Assembly (NCBI RefSeq): GCF_964656455.1
Contig: NC_135725.1
Coordinates: 47,933,688-47,997,687, forward strand
Reading direction: 5' to 3'
Source of the DNA: Halichoerus grypus
Lineage: Eukaryota; Chordata; Mammalia; Carnivora; Phocidae
DNA: 64,000 nucleotides
Positions within the stretch are counted from its first letter, which is position 1. Each line of letters starts with the position of its first letter. Both the position numbers and the translations under genes were made by a program. Shown one piece after another: positions 10,120 through 20,825 of the stretch. The notes beneath the pieces are model-generated. The model was given only the letters and a program-made list of their open reading frames with translations, was not told the origin of the DNA and searched no databases.

Positions 10120-10460
10120 TTCCCATGACTTTAATCTCGTTATTCTCTGTTTAAAATCCTACAGTGGCTCCCAGTATTGCCTTTCACGTGAAAATCCAAG
10201 ATCCATAGCATGACCTCCCAAAATCCTTCATTGGCTGGCCATCTCTCTAGCCTCATCTTGTCTCTGCCATGATGCTGGACTTGTCTTCCTGGTATTCTGT
10301 CTCCATCACATGGAACTGTCTAGAGGTATTAAAATGCCTTGTTATTTCCAGACTTCGAGCCTTAGATTGTATGTCTTGTTTCCTGTGCCCTCCTCCCCCT
10401 GGCCATCTCCAGCTCATTCCTCAGACTTTCCTCCTATTCTGGCTCCAGCACCAATAGTAA
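10120..10460 (+). mobile_element. L2 LINE fragment, sense
   Basis: TTTAAAATCCTACAGTGGCT, CCCAGTATTGCCTTTCACG, GCTGGCCATCTCTCTAGCC and TCATCTTGTCTCTGCCATG follow the L2 3' domain 'aaaccctccagtggctcccat...ctccagcctcatctcctgcca'. It is diverged and its right end is unclear. Confidence 0.65.
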
Positions 10461-12085
10461 ATATATTGTGCCAATACCTTATGGTTTGTGGAGAAATCAG
10501 CTGCTAATGGGCTTCACCTGAATGTCCTAATCCGCCTCCCTCCTTCTAGATCAGCGTGTTGGATTCATTGCCTTTGCAGCTGGCTCCCATAACTGTGCAC
10601 TTATTTTTCTTCGCCTGATGGATTTGCAGTATTTGTGGTCTGTAGTGTGGAGAGACGACCCAGGCTCCCACCTGCTGGGCTTATGGGTCAGACACAATTC
10701 CCTCTGAGACATCAGGAGGTTTCTGTCCTCTTCCCAGCTCATTCTTAATCTTCCTGCTAAATTCCCTGCAGTGTGTATACATGATAAATGGGGTCAGAGT
10801 GACGTGGTTTACTGGGTATGAGATGGAGAATCTGTTGTCTGTGCTGACTTCTCCCAACTAGCCTGTTTCCCTGCCCATGTGGAGAACTTCTGGAAGGACA
10901 GTGGGCAGTCAGGGATTTGGAGTGGGCAGCAGAGTGGATAAACGGGGGCCATTCAGATGAGAGTTTGGGACTTTAGGTCACCAACTCAGGGGATGGATGC
11001 CTGAGAAAGAAATCAGAAGGCAGGGAGGACATGGACAACCCGAGCCATAATTAAACTTGCCAGGGAAAGGAAGGTCTATTATTCTAACATCCTCATTTTG
11101 CCAAATGTTTAATATTCTTGTACTTGTAATTTTATCAATTATGTGATCAACAAAACTGAAAGAATAAGAACTATTTATAGAGCCCAAACCAGCCCCTTGT
11201 ACTACCAGATCTTGGTTTCTAAACAGACAGAGCCTTTATAAAATTGTGGATCTTGTTCCAAACCCGAGGCACAGCCCCCAAATGGAAGCTATTTACAATT
11301 CTGAAAATAATCTTTTCTTTTCAAGGTGAAGGCTCACTGGGGGGGGGGGGGGCATATCATTTCCGTGATGAAGAACAGGTAGGAAACAGTAGGTGTTGGT
11401 GCTGTTTGCAGCATTCTTTGGATCTCAAGGAAATAATACTAAGATCTTTGTATCCCTTTCAGCCTGGTTGTAATTTTTTTGCCCGTGGCCTGATACAGCA
11501 GGCAGATAGTTTGTTGTGTTAGTCATGCAGTTACTTTGTGGTTGAGGCTGTGAGTCAGGGCTTTTACCTTCTGCTTATAGTTCAGAGCTGTGATGCCAGA
11601 AGCATCCCTCTTTCCACGACTTGTCTACTTGATGGGAATTCTTCAGGGCAAACAGTTCTTCAGGGTCACAGAATCCCTTTAGATGTTAAGTGGAAAAAGC
11701 CATCTGCAAAACAGTATATGCAGAACATGACACATTTTGTGTAAAAAGGAGGGGAATATAATATGTATTTGGCTGTGCTCGTATTTGTCTTACAAATAAA
11801 GCATGGGAAGGGTTAAAAACGCTGTTACAGCTGATTACCTACAGGGGTTGGGGTAATGCTCCGGGCATGAATTGGGTCCACGTGTTTTTGGGTCACCTGG
11901 ATTTCTGAAACATGGTATCTATCACCTTTTCAAGTCTGTCAAGAGGCATGACTTTTCATTTTAAATAATATAAAATAAGAGCAGGAAGACAAAGTCCATT
12001 TGGTATTACAGCATGTGTCAGTGGTGTGTTTGCTTTTGGCGTATACAAAATCATCCAACAGCGCAGGATCTTCCAGTCACTGTCA
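10461..12085. other. Unique sequence, nothing recognised
   Basis: No gene or clear repeat family. It contains a 14-nt G run. Open frames reach 92 codons (11244-11522), and that one depends on the G run for a glycine stretch. Confidence 0.4.
11339..11352. repeat. G14 homopolymer
   Basis: An uninterrupted run of 14 G. Confidence 0.95.
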
Positions 12086-12089
12086 TCGA

Positions 12090-12300
12090 AGCTGCTGAGT
12101 TTAGAGCACCAGCCCCATGCCAGTGACGTCCTTAGGGTAATCCCTTCACCGGCCCTTCTAGGCAAGTAGTACTGTTCATGGTTCCAGATGAGGAAACCAC
12201 GTCTTAGAAAAACGAACTGACCAAACTAAGACCAGCGAGTTGGAAGTGTCAGAGCCTGCCCCCGGCATCCTCTGACTTCAGATCCAGTGTACTTTCCCCT
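12090..12300 (-). mobile_element. MIR SINE, antisense
   Basis: CCATGCCAGTGACGTCCTTA, CCAGATGAGGAAACCACGTC, AGTTGGAAGTGTCAGAGCC and GACTTCAGATCCAGTGT fit the MIR complement. Confidence 0.7.
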
Positions 12301-12364
12301 ATAATAAGCTGACCACACCTCCATGATTGCAGATGTGTTGATTATGTCCAGGAGCCAAAGTACA

Positions 12365-12955
12365 CATCCATTCAATAAATATTTATTGAATACCTGCCAT
12401 GGACGAGGTACCATGGCAATCCTTGGTGATGTGAGAAAAATAAGAGTGGCAAAGACAGGCAAGAGAACAGCAAAGCCCGATACTGGGCAGGGAGTGCTTT
12501 GGATGGAATCAAGCACAAGGAGGGCGGCAGGACAGAAAAGGACATTTCATTGAACTGGGGAAGTTCGTGGCAGTTTTCCCGGAGATGAGTCTTGGAGGAT
12601 AAGTGGTATTTAGCTAGGTCCTCCCAGCAAGGGTCAAGTGTATTCCAAGCAAGAGGGGACAAGATGTACCAAAGCACGTCTGAAAGGACGTTACATTTTT
12701 GAGAAAGGGTCAATAGTTGGGCATGCCTACAGCATGTGGAAAGAAATAACGCCAGCAAAGAGAAGGGTCTTGTAACACTGACACTTGTCACACTGAGTTA
12801 CTTGGACTTCATCCTGTGGCAATGGGAAGCCATAAATGATTTTTAGTAGAGGCATGAAAAGATTAAACTTTGAGCTTAGAAAAATCATTCTGGCAGTAGA
12901 CGATGAATTGAAGAGGGGCCAGGGATGATGTTAGAGGACCTGTTGGGACAATGTT
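12365..12955 (-). mobile_element. L2 LINE 3' part, antisense, about 590 bp
   Basis: From left to right it has ATTCAATAAATATTTATTGA (3' end), GAGATGAGTCTTGGAGGATA, AGTGTATTCCAAGCAAGAGG, GGCAATGGGAAGCCATAAAT, GTAGAGGCATGAAAAGATTA, TAGAAAAATCATTCTGGCAG and GATGAATTGAAGAGGGGCC. That is the complement of the L2 ORF2/3'UTR junction in the correct order. The open frames of 76-139 codons here are chance frames inside L2. Confidence 0.85.
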
Positions 12956-12959
12956 ACCG

Positions 12960-13210
12960 TATTTTATTATTTACATGTTTGTGCATATGTAGGCACTTTT
13001 TAGCATTATGGTTTTTTCCCCTGAAATTGAGATGTATCTTACAATGAATTTTATGTCATAGTTTAATTGGTGGCATTTTTTTTTCTCTCTTAAGGGTTCC
13101 CAAATACCAGTGTGTTTTATAACTGATGGCATCTCAAATTAGATGAAATACAGTGGTCCAAGCAAGAGGTGCTCAGGGTCCTACCCAGTTCCTTGGCAGT
13201 GGGATGGTAA
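12960..13210. other. Unique AT-rich sequence
   Basis: Nothing recognised. Confidence 0.35.
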
Positions 13211-13214
13211 AGAG

Positions 13215-13575
13215 GGAAAAGATTTGAGTGATATTTAGATTCTGATATGTTATTGATTATTAAGTAAAAAAAAAAGAGAAATGTGTAACACACTATGTAT
13301 AATATGATGCAAGTTGTGGGGGAAAAGGGTTGTGTGTGTGTGTGTGTGTGTGTGTGTTTTGGGGGTAGAATACACACACATACATATTTCTAGAGATGCA
13401 TAAAGTGTTTCTAGAAAAACATACAAGAAACTGATAACAATGCTTGCTTCCAAGGAGAGGCATTTGGTGGCTGAGGGAAAATAGTGGAAGAAAAATTTTT
13501 CATTGTGTTCTATTTTGTACATGTTATATTTCGAACTGTTATGCACTTAAAATATATAAAATGATAAAAAAATAA
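13215..13575 (+). mobile_element. Old L1 (L1M-type) 3' end, sense, with internal (TG)n
   Basis: ACTGATAACAATGCTTGCTT..GGTGGCTGAGGG..TTTTTCATTGTGTTCTATTT and a final A-rich AATATATAAAATGATAAAAA match the widely seen L1M 3'UTR pattern ('aactgttaacagtggttacctctgggg...tgtattactttata'). The (TG)n lies within it. Confidence 0.55.
13330..13357. repeat. (TG)n microsatellite
   Basis: About 14 TG units, followed 14 bases later by a short ACACACACATACATA run. It gives false Thr/His-rich frames on the minus strand. Confidence 0.97.
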
Positions 13576-13679
13576 GAGGTATTTGGTAGGAACGATTGAC
13601 AAATTTGTTGACAAATTGGTTATAGGATAAAAGAGAGAATATTTTATGTGTCAGGTTTTCTTCTCTTAATGATTCTCTA

Positions 13680-14830
13680 ACTTTTAAAAACAACTTTATT
13701 GAACTTTAACTTACACACCATAAATTCACCCACTTTAAGTGCACAATCTGATGACTTTTAACAAACTTACTAAGTTGTGTAACCATAACCACAATAGTTT
13801 TAGAGCATTTTCATCATCCCAGTAAGATCCCTCATGCCCATTTAGTTATTCCCCTCCTCACCCCAGCCACAGGCAACCACTAATCAATTTTCTGTTTTTA
13901 TGAGTTTATCTTTTTTGGACAATTCATATAAATGAAATCATATAATATATGGTGCTTTGTGTCTGGCTTTTTTCATTTAGTATAATGTTTTTCGGGTTTA
14001 TAAAAGTTGTATATATCAGTGTTTCATTCTTTTTTTTTTAAAAGATTTTATTTATTTATTTGACAGAGAGAGACACAGCGAGAGAGGGAACACAAGCAGG
14101 GGGTGTGGGGGAGGGAGAAGCAGGCTCCTCGCCGAGCAGAGAGCCTGACGTGGGACTCGATCCCAGGACCCTGGGATCATGACCTGAGCTGAAGGCAGAT
14201 GCTTAACGACTGAGCCACCCAGGCGTCCCTACTTCATTCTTTTTTATGGTTAAATAACATGCTATTGCATGGATATACAACATTTTGTGTATCCATTCAA
14301 CAGTTAATGGACATTTCAGTTGTTCCTACTTTTTGGCTATTATTTGGCTATTATTATTGGCTATTATAATGCTGTTATGAACATTCATGTTCAAGTCTTT
14401 GTGTGGAAATATTTTTTCATTTCTCTTCAGTATACACCTAGGAGTAGGAGTGCTATGTTGTATGGAAATTAATATTTAACTCTACAAGAAATGGTCAAAC
14501 TGTTTCCCAAAGTGGTTGTATCATTGTACATCTTTATCAACAACATATGAAGGAGGGTTCCTGCTTCTCCATATCCTTACCAACACTTGTCATTGTCTAT
14601 CTTTTTGATGGACTTGATCCTAGTGGGGGTGAAGTGTTCCCTCATAATGGGTTTGATGTGCATTTCTCTAATGACTCATGACGTTCAACACAATGTCATA
14701 TGCTTATAAACCATTTATACATCTTCTTTTGTGAAATGTCTGTGGAAATCTTTTTCCCATTTTAAAATTGGGTTGTCTTCTTCTTATTGAGTTGTGTCCT
14801 TAACTTTAATTTGACTAAGGAAAAGTCTCC
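13680..14830 (-). mobile_element. L1 (L1MA/L1MB-age) 3' UTR and ORF2 end, antisense, split by a SINE
   Basis: Left part (13680-14030): CTTTATTGAACTTTAACTTA, GTGTAACCATAACCACAATA, CCAGCCACAGGCAACCACTA, AATCATATAATATATGGTGC. Right part (14230-14830): CATTCAACAGTTAATGGACA, CAAACTGTTTCCCAAAGTGG, CACTTGTCATTGTCTATCTT, GTGCATTTCTCTAATGACTC, AATCTTTTTCCCATTTTAAA. This is the classic complement of a mid-age L1 3' region. No intact reading frame remains. Confidence 0.88.
14031..14229 (-). mobile_element. SINEC, antisense, young type, inside L1
   Basis: A T tail, AAAGATTTTATTTATTTATT, GAGAGAGGGAACACAAGCAG and GAGCCACCCAGGCGTCCC. The TSD around TTTCATTCT (14022-14030) / CTTCATTCT (14232-14240) is continuous with the L1 on both sides. 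Confidence 0.96.
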
Positions 14831-14872
14831 ACCAGTAAGGAAACTCATTTCTCTTTCTATCTCTGAAAATCT

Positions 14873-15077
14873 CTTATTTATTTATTTATTTTTAAAGATT
14901 TTATTTATTTGACAGAGAGAGACACAGCGAGAAAGGGAACACAAGCAGGGGGAGTGGGAGAGGGAGAAGCAGGCTTCCCACTGAGCAGGGAGCCCGATGT
15001 CAGGCTCAATCCCAGGACCCTGGGACCATGACCTGAGCCGAAGGCAGACGCTTAATGACTGAGCCACCCAGGTGCTC
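14873..15077 (-). mobile_element. SINEC, antisense, young type
   Basis: A TTTA-rich tail, GAAAGGGAACACAAGCAGGG, and the end TGAGCCACCCAGGTGCTCC. The 10-bp TSD CTGAAAATCT is exact (14863-14872 and 15078-15087). Confidence 0.96.
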
Positions 15078-15087
15078 CTGAAAATCT

Positions 15088-15670
15088 TTTAAATTCTTAT
15101 ATCTTTTAGAGGGACCCTTCAAAAGTCTCCTATTTATTTTTAGAGTATTTCCATGGGAACACAGAGATGAATAATGAAAATCGATTATAACTTTCTTTCC
15201 TTACTAAGGACTCAACCAATATAAATATATATCAGTATTTCATTCTTACAATATAAATCTTTGCATCAAATTTATTCTTGTAGCACTTTCAAAGCTCATA
15301 ACTATCTTCCTAATCACCGTCATAGACTGAAAAATTCAATCTAGTGAAACTATGTCTTACTTTATAATGCTCTGCAGGACACTTACTGTCTGAAATTAGA
15401 AAATAGCTCTAGAGATTTGATAAATGATCACAGAAGTAGCAACTTTTAATAAAGTAAATACAGTGAACAATGTGTCAATTTTATATCTTCAGTTTTATCT
15501 GACCTAAATTCCAATCCTTTTAGTAAAATATATTTTAATGCTTTGGGATAAAATAAGCACAGAAAAATGGCTTTTGAATTTTAATTCTCCCTGGTGAATA
15601 ATTTTATTTTATTTTTCCTTCTAAAGTAATCATGCACCACACTGCAAAGTAGCTATCCATAATACCCTTC

Positions 15671-15673
<3 letters not shown>
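15088..15673. other. Unique AT-rich sequence
   Basis: Nothing recognised. Confidence 0.4.

Positions 15674-15717
<44 letters not shown>
15674..15717. repeat. (AC)n microsatellite
   Basis: About 22 uninterrupted AC units. Confidence 0.98.
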
Positions 15718-15719
<2 letters not shown>

Positions 15720-16076
15720 CTTCTAGATTCTAAATGGTCACAGTCCAAATTAAGCCACCATAAGAGGAGAGGCCTAGAAGGAGGAAGGAGATATACTATC
15801 TCAGGGTTCAACAGAATATTTCTCTCTGCCTACACCAACGCTGAGAATGATTTTGAATATAAGTGACCTGGGCTGCCAGACCAGGTTGAGGAGGAGAACA
15901 ACAAGGCCCTGTTTTTGATTTTGTCATGAACTGTCAGTGGTACTTACCTTAAATACTGTTAGAAGGGTCAGTGGGCTCCCTGCAACTGGCCACTTGTGGT
16001 CATACTTCAGTCTTCAAACACATTTGGTTGGGCCCACAGTGTGCAGTTTGCCCATTTGGTCTTTGAACCAACACTT
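15720..16076. other. Unique sequence
   Basis: Nothing recognised. The 112- and 91-codon frames that cross 15937-16275 end inside the next SINE and are not genes. Confidence 0.45.
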
Positions 16077-16092
16077 AAAATGCACAAGATTT

Positions 16093-16297
16093 TGGGGCAC
16101 CCGAGTGGCTCAGTCGTTAAGCGTCTGCATTCGGCTCAGGTCATGGTCCCAGGGTCCTGGGATCGAGCCCCGCATCGGGCTCCCTGCTCAGCGGGAAGCC
16201 TGCTTCTCCCTCTCCCACTCCCCCTGCTCGTGTTCCCTCCCTCGCTGTGTCTCTCTCTGTCAAATAAATAAATAAAATCTTTAAAAACTAAATAAAT
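16093..16297 (+). mobile_element. SINEC, sense, full length, young type
   Basis: TGGGGCACCCGAGTGGCTCA, then GTCGTTAAGCGTCTGC, GGGATCGAGCCCCGCATCGG and the TGTGTTCCCTCCCTCGCTG middle. An exact 16-bp TSD AAAATGCACAAGATTT (16077-16092 and 16298-16313) makes this one of the youngest insertions here. Confidence 0.98.
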
Positions 16298-16314
16298 AAA
16301 ATGCACAAGATTTA

Positions 16315-16590
16315 AAGTAAAAATCCAGTAAAAATGGGAAGATGTGGTAATATTGGGTTCATGTTTTCATATGGTAACAATTAAGTGGATCTGGGTGATG
16401 GATACTTCTTTTGGCCAGGACATTTGTTCTCACTTTGGCTAAAGACAGCTTGTACTTTCTGTTATTTCACTGCCTTTGCGAGTATCAATTTTAGTTAATG
16501 AAAAATTAAATGGGATGCTAAAACCACAATTTCCCTACCTGGACTGCTTGCTCATTTGACTACCTGTATGATCCTTATAAGGCATTTGAG
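16315..16590. other. Unique sequence
   Basis: Nothing recognised. Confidence 0.35.
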
Positions 16591-16594
16591 TTTA

Positions 16595-17240
16595 TAACTG
16601 TATTTGTTTTCTATGGCTGCTTACCCAAACTCGGTTGCTTTAAAACAACCGAAATGTATTCACAATTCTGGGGGTAGGAAGTCCAAAATCAAAATGTTGG
16701 CAGGAGCTCTGCTCCCCACAGAGGCTCTAGAGGAGAATCCATTTCTTACTTCTTCTGGCTTTTGGTGGCTCCAGGAGTTCCTTGGCTTGTGACTCCACTT
16801 CTGCCTCCATCTTTATATGGTGTTGTCCTCTTCTCCCCCGTGTCTCTCCTCTGTGTTTCTTTCTTTCTTTTTTTATAAGATTTATTTATTTGAGAGAGAG
16901 AGAGGGTGAGGGTGGGGGAGGGCCAGAAGGAGAGAATCTTCAAGCAGACTCTGTGCTGAGCATGGAGCCCAATGCAGGGCTCAATCTTATGACCCCGAGA
17001 TCAAGACCTGTGCCAAAACCAAGAGCCGGAGGCTTAAGTGACTGAGCCACCCAGGAACCCCATCTTCTGGTTTCTTATAAGGATACTTGCCATTGGATTT
17101 AGGGCCCACTTGGATCATCCAGAATGATCTCATCTCCAGATCCTTAACTTTTTCCAAATAAGGTCACATTCCCAGGTTCTGGGGATTAGGACATGGACAT
17201 ATCTTTTTAGGAACCACCCTTTAGCCCACTACAGTAAGCA
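16595..17240 (-). mobile_element. MLT1 (MaLR/ERVL) solo LTR, antisense, split by a SINE
   Basis: TGTATTTGTTTTCTATGGCT, TTGCTTTAAAACAACCGAAA, GAAGTCCAAAATCAAAATG, AGAGGCTCTAGAGGAGAATC and CTTGGCTTGTGACTCCACTT lie left of the SINE. CTTATAAGGATACTTGCCAT, GATTTAGGGCCCACTTGG and GGGGATTAGGACATGGACAT lie right of it. Together they are the complement of an MLT1 LTR. No internal retroviral genes are present. Confidence 0.9.
16868..17061 (-). mobile_element. SINEC, antisense, older subtype, inside MLT1
   Basis: A T-rich tail, ATAAGATTTATTTATTTGAG, GAGAGAATCTTCAAGCAGAC, GGGCTCAATCTTATGACCCC and GAGCCACCCAGGAACCCC. Older subtype. Confidence 0.93.
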
Positions 17241-17244
17241 AATT

Positions 17245-18004
17245 GGAGAATCTTAGAGGACATTCAAGTAGAATGGGGAGTGGAGGCTGGTGCCATCCAT
17301 CAGGTTAAAGAAATAGTATGAGGGCAAGATCGCAGAGAGTGGTTTTTCCTCAACTATTAGTGTACGAAGGGAATCAAAGAGCCTTAAGCTCTGGGATCTC
17401 CACTCTTTAGCAAGTGGAATTGGGCAGACTTAGTTTCTGTGATCCATCAGTTTCACCTTGGCTAACTGCTTGCTTGGTCTTAGCCATGATTACCTTAAGT
17501 GGGCATACAGTCTACCATCTGTTGACTGCTTTCAGTTGCCCCAAACCACAAGACCCATTGCAAAAATGCAAAAAATATGAACATTTTAATTAACACAGGA
17601 CTAAGACTCTCCTCTCTTAAAGGGGAGATGAGATGTGAAAGTAGGTGACATATAAAAATAGGTACTCATGGAACTAGGACTACCCACTGTGGGCAGACAA
17701 CCGGCTGGGTCTCATGAGTATCCTCAAGAAGTTATTCCTCTCAGAAAGCTCTTAATTGTTTAATTTCATGCAAACATAGACCGTTAGGGCAGAAAGGACC
17801 TCGGGGATAGTCCAAGCTAGGCTAGAGCTAGATCTGAGGCTTCAGTTGAGACAGTCAGAAATGTGGGGGAAACAGATATAGATCGAATACCAGGAGTACA
17901 AAAAACACATAATCCATTTAGAATCTAGAAATTTTGCTAGTGCCTGTTTGCAGCTTTCTTTCTGTACATGTGCTGTTTTCCTTCTAGAGAAGACCTGTGT
18001 GTAT
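17245..18004. other. Unique sequence
   Basis: No gene or repeat recognised. Confidence 0.4.
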
Positions 18005-18022
18005 GTGTGTGTGTGTGTGTGT
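18005..18022. repeat. Short (GT)n repeat
   Basis: Nine GT units, preceded by GTGTGTAT. Confidence 0.9.
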
Positions 18023-18423
18023 TGAAGAGGAGCACCCAGAAAACCATACCCAATCCCCCAAATATACCCAATCCCCAAATATCTAAACATTAATCAGGCC
18101 ATTACATCGGTATCCCCAGAGACACATAGCTGGAAAAGTTTATTGTTCCCCTGCCGAGAGGTGGTGGGGATTTTCTTTGCTGGAGCATGGTAACCAGGGC
18201 AGCGAGAAGCCCAACCAGGAGGCTGGGCAGAGGCTAACCCAAAGAGCTTTGCTTAATTCTGGGCTACTCCTGGGGGTTGGGTGGGAGGTGGCTGGCGAGA
18301 AGTGTCTGACATTCTTGCGTGCTGACATCAAGCTGCAAAGCTGCTGCCCTCTGGTGAGTCAACAGCAAAAGGCCCCTATCTTTCGAGAGCAGCGGCCCAA
18401 TCAGAGAATGTGGTGCCACGCCT

Positions 18424-18479
18424 CAGAAATCTTCAGCTTTCAGCAGACTTCAGAAATCTTTGTAACTTTCAGCAGACTT
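18424..18479. repeat. Two-copy tandem duplication, about 28-bp unit
   Basis: Unit 1 (18424-18450) and unit 2 (18451-18479) both start CAGAAATCTT and end CTTTCAGCAGACTT. They differ only by a short internal CAG / TGTAA change. Confidence 0.9.
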
Positions 18480-19440
18480 GAGAGAGCTCCTTCCGAAGAA
18501 AGAATGCAGAAATGTTTAAACCTATAAAAAGCTTAGAATCTGCAGTAATAACAACAATAAGACAAAGTCCACATTTGCTTTTAAAGCAATTTATGGCTAT
18601 AGACAGCCAACACCCTGAATTTTACTCATTTAATAAATATTTAAACTTTCACTCGTATGCCGAGGCAAGAGGGCATATTGAAGGACTCCCCGGGGCATTG
18701 GGGTTTTCTGGATATTGAAATTAAGGTGCTCCAGAATGACATTGGTATTGTGGGATAGCGTTGAGTTCCAACAGCCATTGGTGGAGCTGAGCCACCATAT
18801 CCACAGATTGTTAGCTGCTATAATGATACTTGCATGTATAAGTATACATATATGTAAATTCTACAGTGAAAACGAAAATTAAGGGTAGACTTCTCACCTT
18901 ATTAATGAAAGCTGTGTTGCTGTTTAGTAATTTCTCTCAATTTCACTAGGTTGAGCAGGAATCAGTGGGGAGATATCACGCATGAGGCAAGAGGGACTTA
19001 TTTGCTAAGTACAGCATAAACCTGCTTGTCAGGTAAGAGCAGAGTCCCTTCTAGAGCATTGCCGCCATATGGCATTGCCATATCATGGAGTCCATAAAGG
19101 GGACTGACACTGTAAAAGATTAACTGCGTTTGACTTGGCATCTTGATGGCAGGCTATAAAATAGAGGAGGAAAGAGAATCTGCAGTTGGAGGCCATCTGA
19201 GATTTTGGTGCTGGTTTTCCTTATAGTCCTGGCATCTCGTTTGGAGTGTCAGAAGCAAAAAGGTTCACCTGGCCAAGGGAGGATGCTCTCTACATGGCTT
19301 TGGGTAGGAGGGAGTCTCAGAAATAATGGCTGTGGTTCTACCTGCCACTGGGAAAAGAGAATTGGTCCCGACATGAAGAAGAGCATGCAGCCAGTGCCCA
19401 AACTGATTCCTATAGGGCTGGAGATCTCTTGTCATTTTAC
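18480..19440. other. Unique sequence
   Basis: Nothing recognised. The 116-codon frame at 18177-18527 (+) and the 68-codon frame at 18512-18718 show no domain. The 130-codon frame beginning at 19205 runs into the next SINE. Confidence 0.4.
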
Positions 19441-19446
19441 CCCTCT

Positions 19447-19640
19447 TTTTTTTTTTTTTTTAAAGGTTTTAAAAGCTTATTTATTTGAGAGAGAGCACAA
19501 GCAGTGGGGAGGGGCAGAGGCAGAGGGAGAAGCAGACTTCCCGCCGAGCAGGGAGTCCGATGGGGGGCAATCCCAGGACCCTGAGATCATGACCTGAGCC
19601 GAAGGCAGATACTTAATGACTGAGCCACCCAGGCGCCCCT
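19447..19640 (-). mobile_element. SINEC, antisense
   Basis: A T tail, TTAAAAGCTTATTTATTTGA, GAGCACAAGCAGTGGGGAGG, AGACTTCCCGCCGAGCAGG and GAGCCACCCAGGCGCCCC. The TSD is CATTTTACCCCTCTT against CACTTTAACCCTCTT. Confidence 0.95.
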
Positions 19641-19869
19641 CACTTTAACCCTCTTACACACTAGATCTGAGGAATTGAAAGGAGGCTAGATTATACATAC
19701 CTGTTCATTTCCTCCTTCCTTTGTTTTCTTCTTTATTCATTTATTTGTTTCTGTATTTAGCAAAAATGTTTTTGCCTATCTTAGGTGCCAAGGCATTGAG
19801 CATACACTGTTCTTGTTCAGAAGAGGAAACAAAAAAAATAGATAATTGCAATGCAGTATGATTAATGCT

Positions 19870-20085
19870 CTAATTACAGCAACATGTATTGAACTCTTAC
19901 TAAATACTAGGAATTTTGCTAGGAGCTATAAATGAATCCCTGTAATACCAAGATAGGGGTTTGGTTATCACTCCCTTTTGTAGAAACAGGTTTGGAGAGA
20001 TTAAGTCTTACAGCTTGGAAGCAGTGAACAAAAATTTTAAGCCTAGACATTTTGACTAGAAGTTTGGGTCCTTAACCACTCACTT
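19870..20085 (-). mobile_element. MIR SINE, antisense
   Basis: TATTGAACTCTTACTAAATA, CTAGGAATTTTGCTAGGAGC, AGAAACAGGTTTGGAGAGAT and GCCTAGACATTTTGACTAG fit the MIR complement, diverged. Confidence 0.65.
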
Positions 20086-20162
20086 CCAAATTTGGGAAAG
20101 ATGACTAAAACTACAACACCTACAATGACTCTTGAAAGCCAAGTCACTCTTTAAATGAGGGC

Positions 20163-20184
20163 GTGTGTGTGTGTGTGTGTGTGT
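20163..20184. repeat. Short (GT)n repeat
   Basis: Eleven GT units. Confidence 0.93.
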
Positions 20185-20299
20185 CTGTGCTGGGGCATTG
20201 TGGGCTGGTGGTGATTTGTAGGCAAAAGCGATCACTTGTGCAAGGGCCGTGAGAGGTGTGTTGTCAGGGGAAATGAAAGTGATTAAACAGCGTTGGAGG

Positions 20300-20790
20300 T
20301 TTCCGTGGCTGATCTGGTTTTCTATTAGGGCATAACGAAGCACTCCAAAACTCAGTGGCGTCAATAATCACGATCATGTCTTTAATTCACAAATCTGCGA
20401 TTTGGGTGGGGCTTGGTGAGAACAGCTCCTTTCTATTCCATGCAGCAACTGCTGGAGATGCTTGAAATATGACTGGCGGCTGGGGCTCCAGCTGCTGGTA
20501 GCTGACCTTCTTAATGGCAGCTTAGGCCTCCAGAGGGGCACGCTCTAGAAGAGATTGCCAGACAGAAGCTTCATTTCTTTTTATGAGCTAGCCTCTGAAA
20601 TCACATGGCTTGACTTGTGCCAGACTCAATTAGTTGAGGCAATCCACAGGTGCTGCCCCCGATCAAGGGGAGATGACATAGATTCCACCTCTTGATGGAG
20701 AAGCGGTGAGGTTCTGGAAAAGCATGTAGGACCAGAAATACCATTCCAGCAATTTGGGGGGAAATAAGGTGGGATACACGCAGCAGAGTG
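20300..20790. mobile_element. Probable old mammalian repeat, family uncertain
   Basis: Phrases such as AGCACTCCAAAACTCAGTGG, TTTGGGTGGGGCTTGGTGAG and TAGATTCCACCTCTTGATGG look like a dispersed mammalian repeat of LTR or DNA-transposon origin. I cannot name the family or see its ends. Confidence 0.35.
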
Positions 20791-20798
20791 TAGTCATT

Positions 20799-20825
20799 AA
20801 AAACAAAACAAAACAAAACAAAACA
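20799..20825. repeat. (AAAAC)n repeat
   Basis: About five AAAAC units. Confidence 0.93.

Noticed and set aside
12226..12791. Open frames of 76-139 codons on both strands
   Set aside because: They lie inside an antisense L2 remnant, overlap each other and show no L2 protein in the correct frame. Chance frames.
13117..13546. Thr/His-rich frames
   Set aside because: Produced by the (TG)n microsatellite inside an old L1 3' end.
15937..16275. 112-codon open frame ending ...RCVSLCQINK
   Set aside because: Its last third is a translation of the SINE, and the same peptide ending appears in many SINE copies in this window.
16595..17240. Possible endogenous retrovirus with genes
   Set aside because: Only an MLT1 LTR is present here and at 45262-45755; no internal retroviral coding sequence flanks either.
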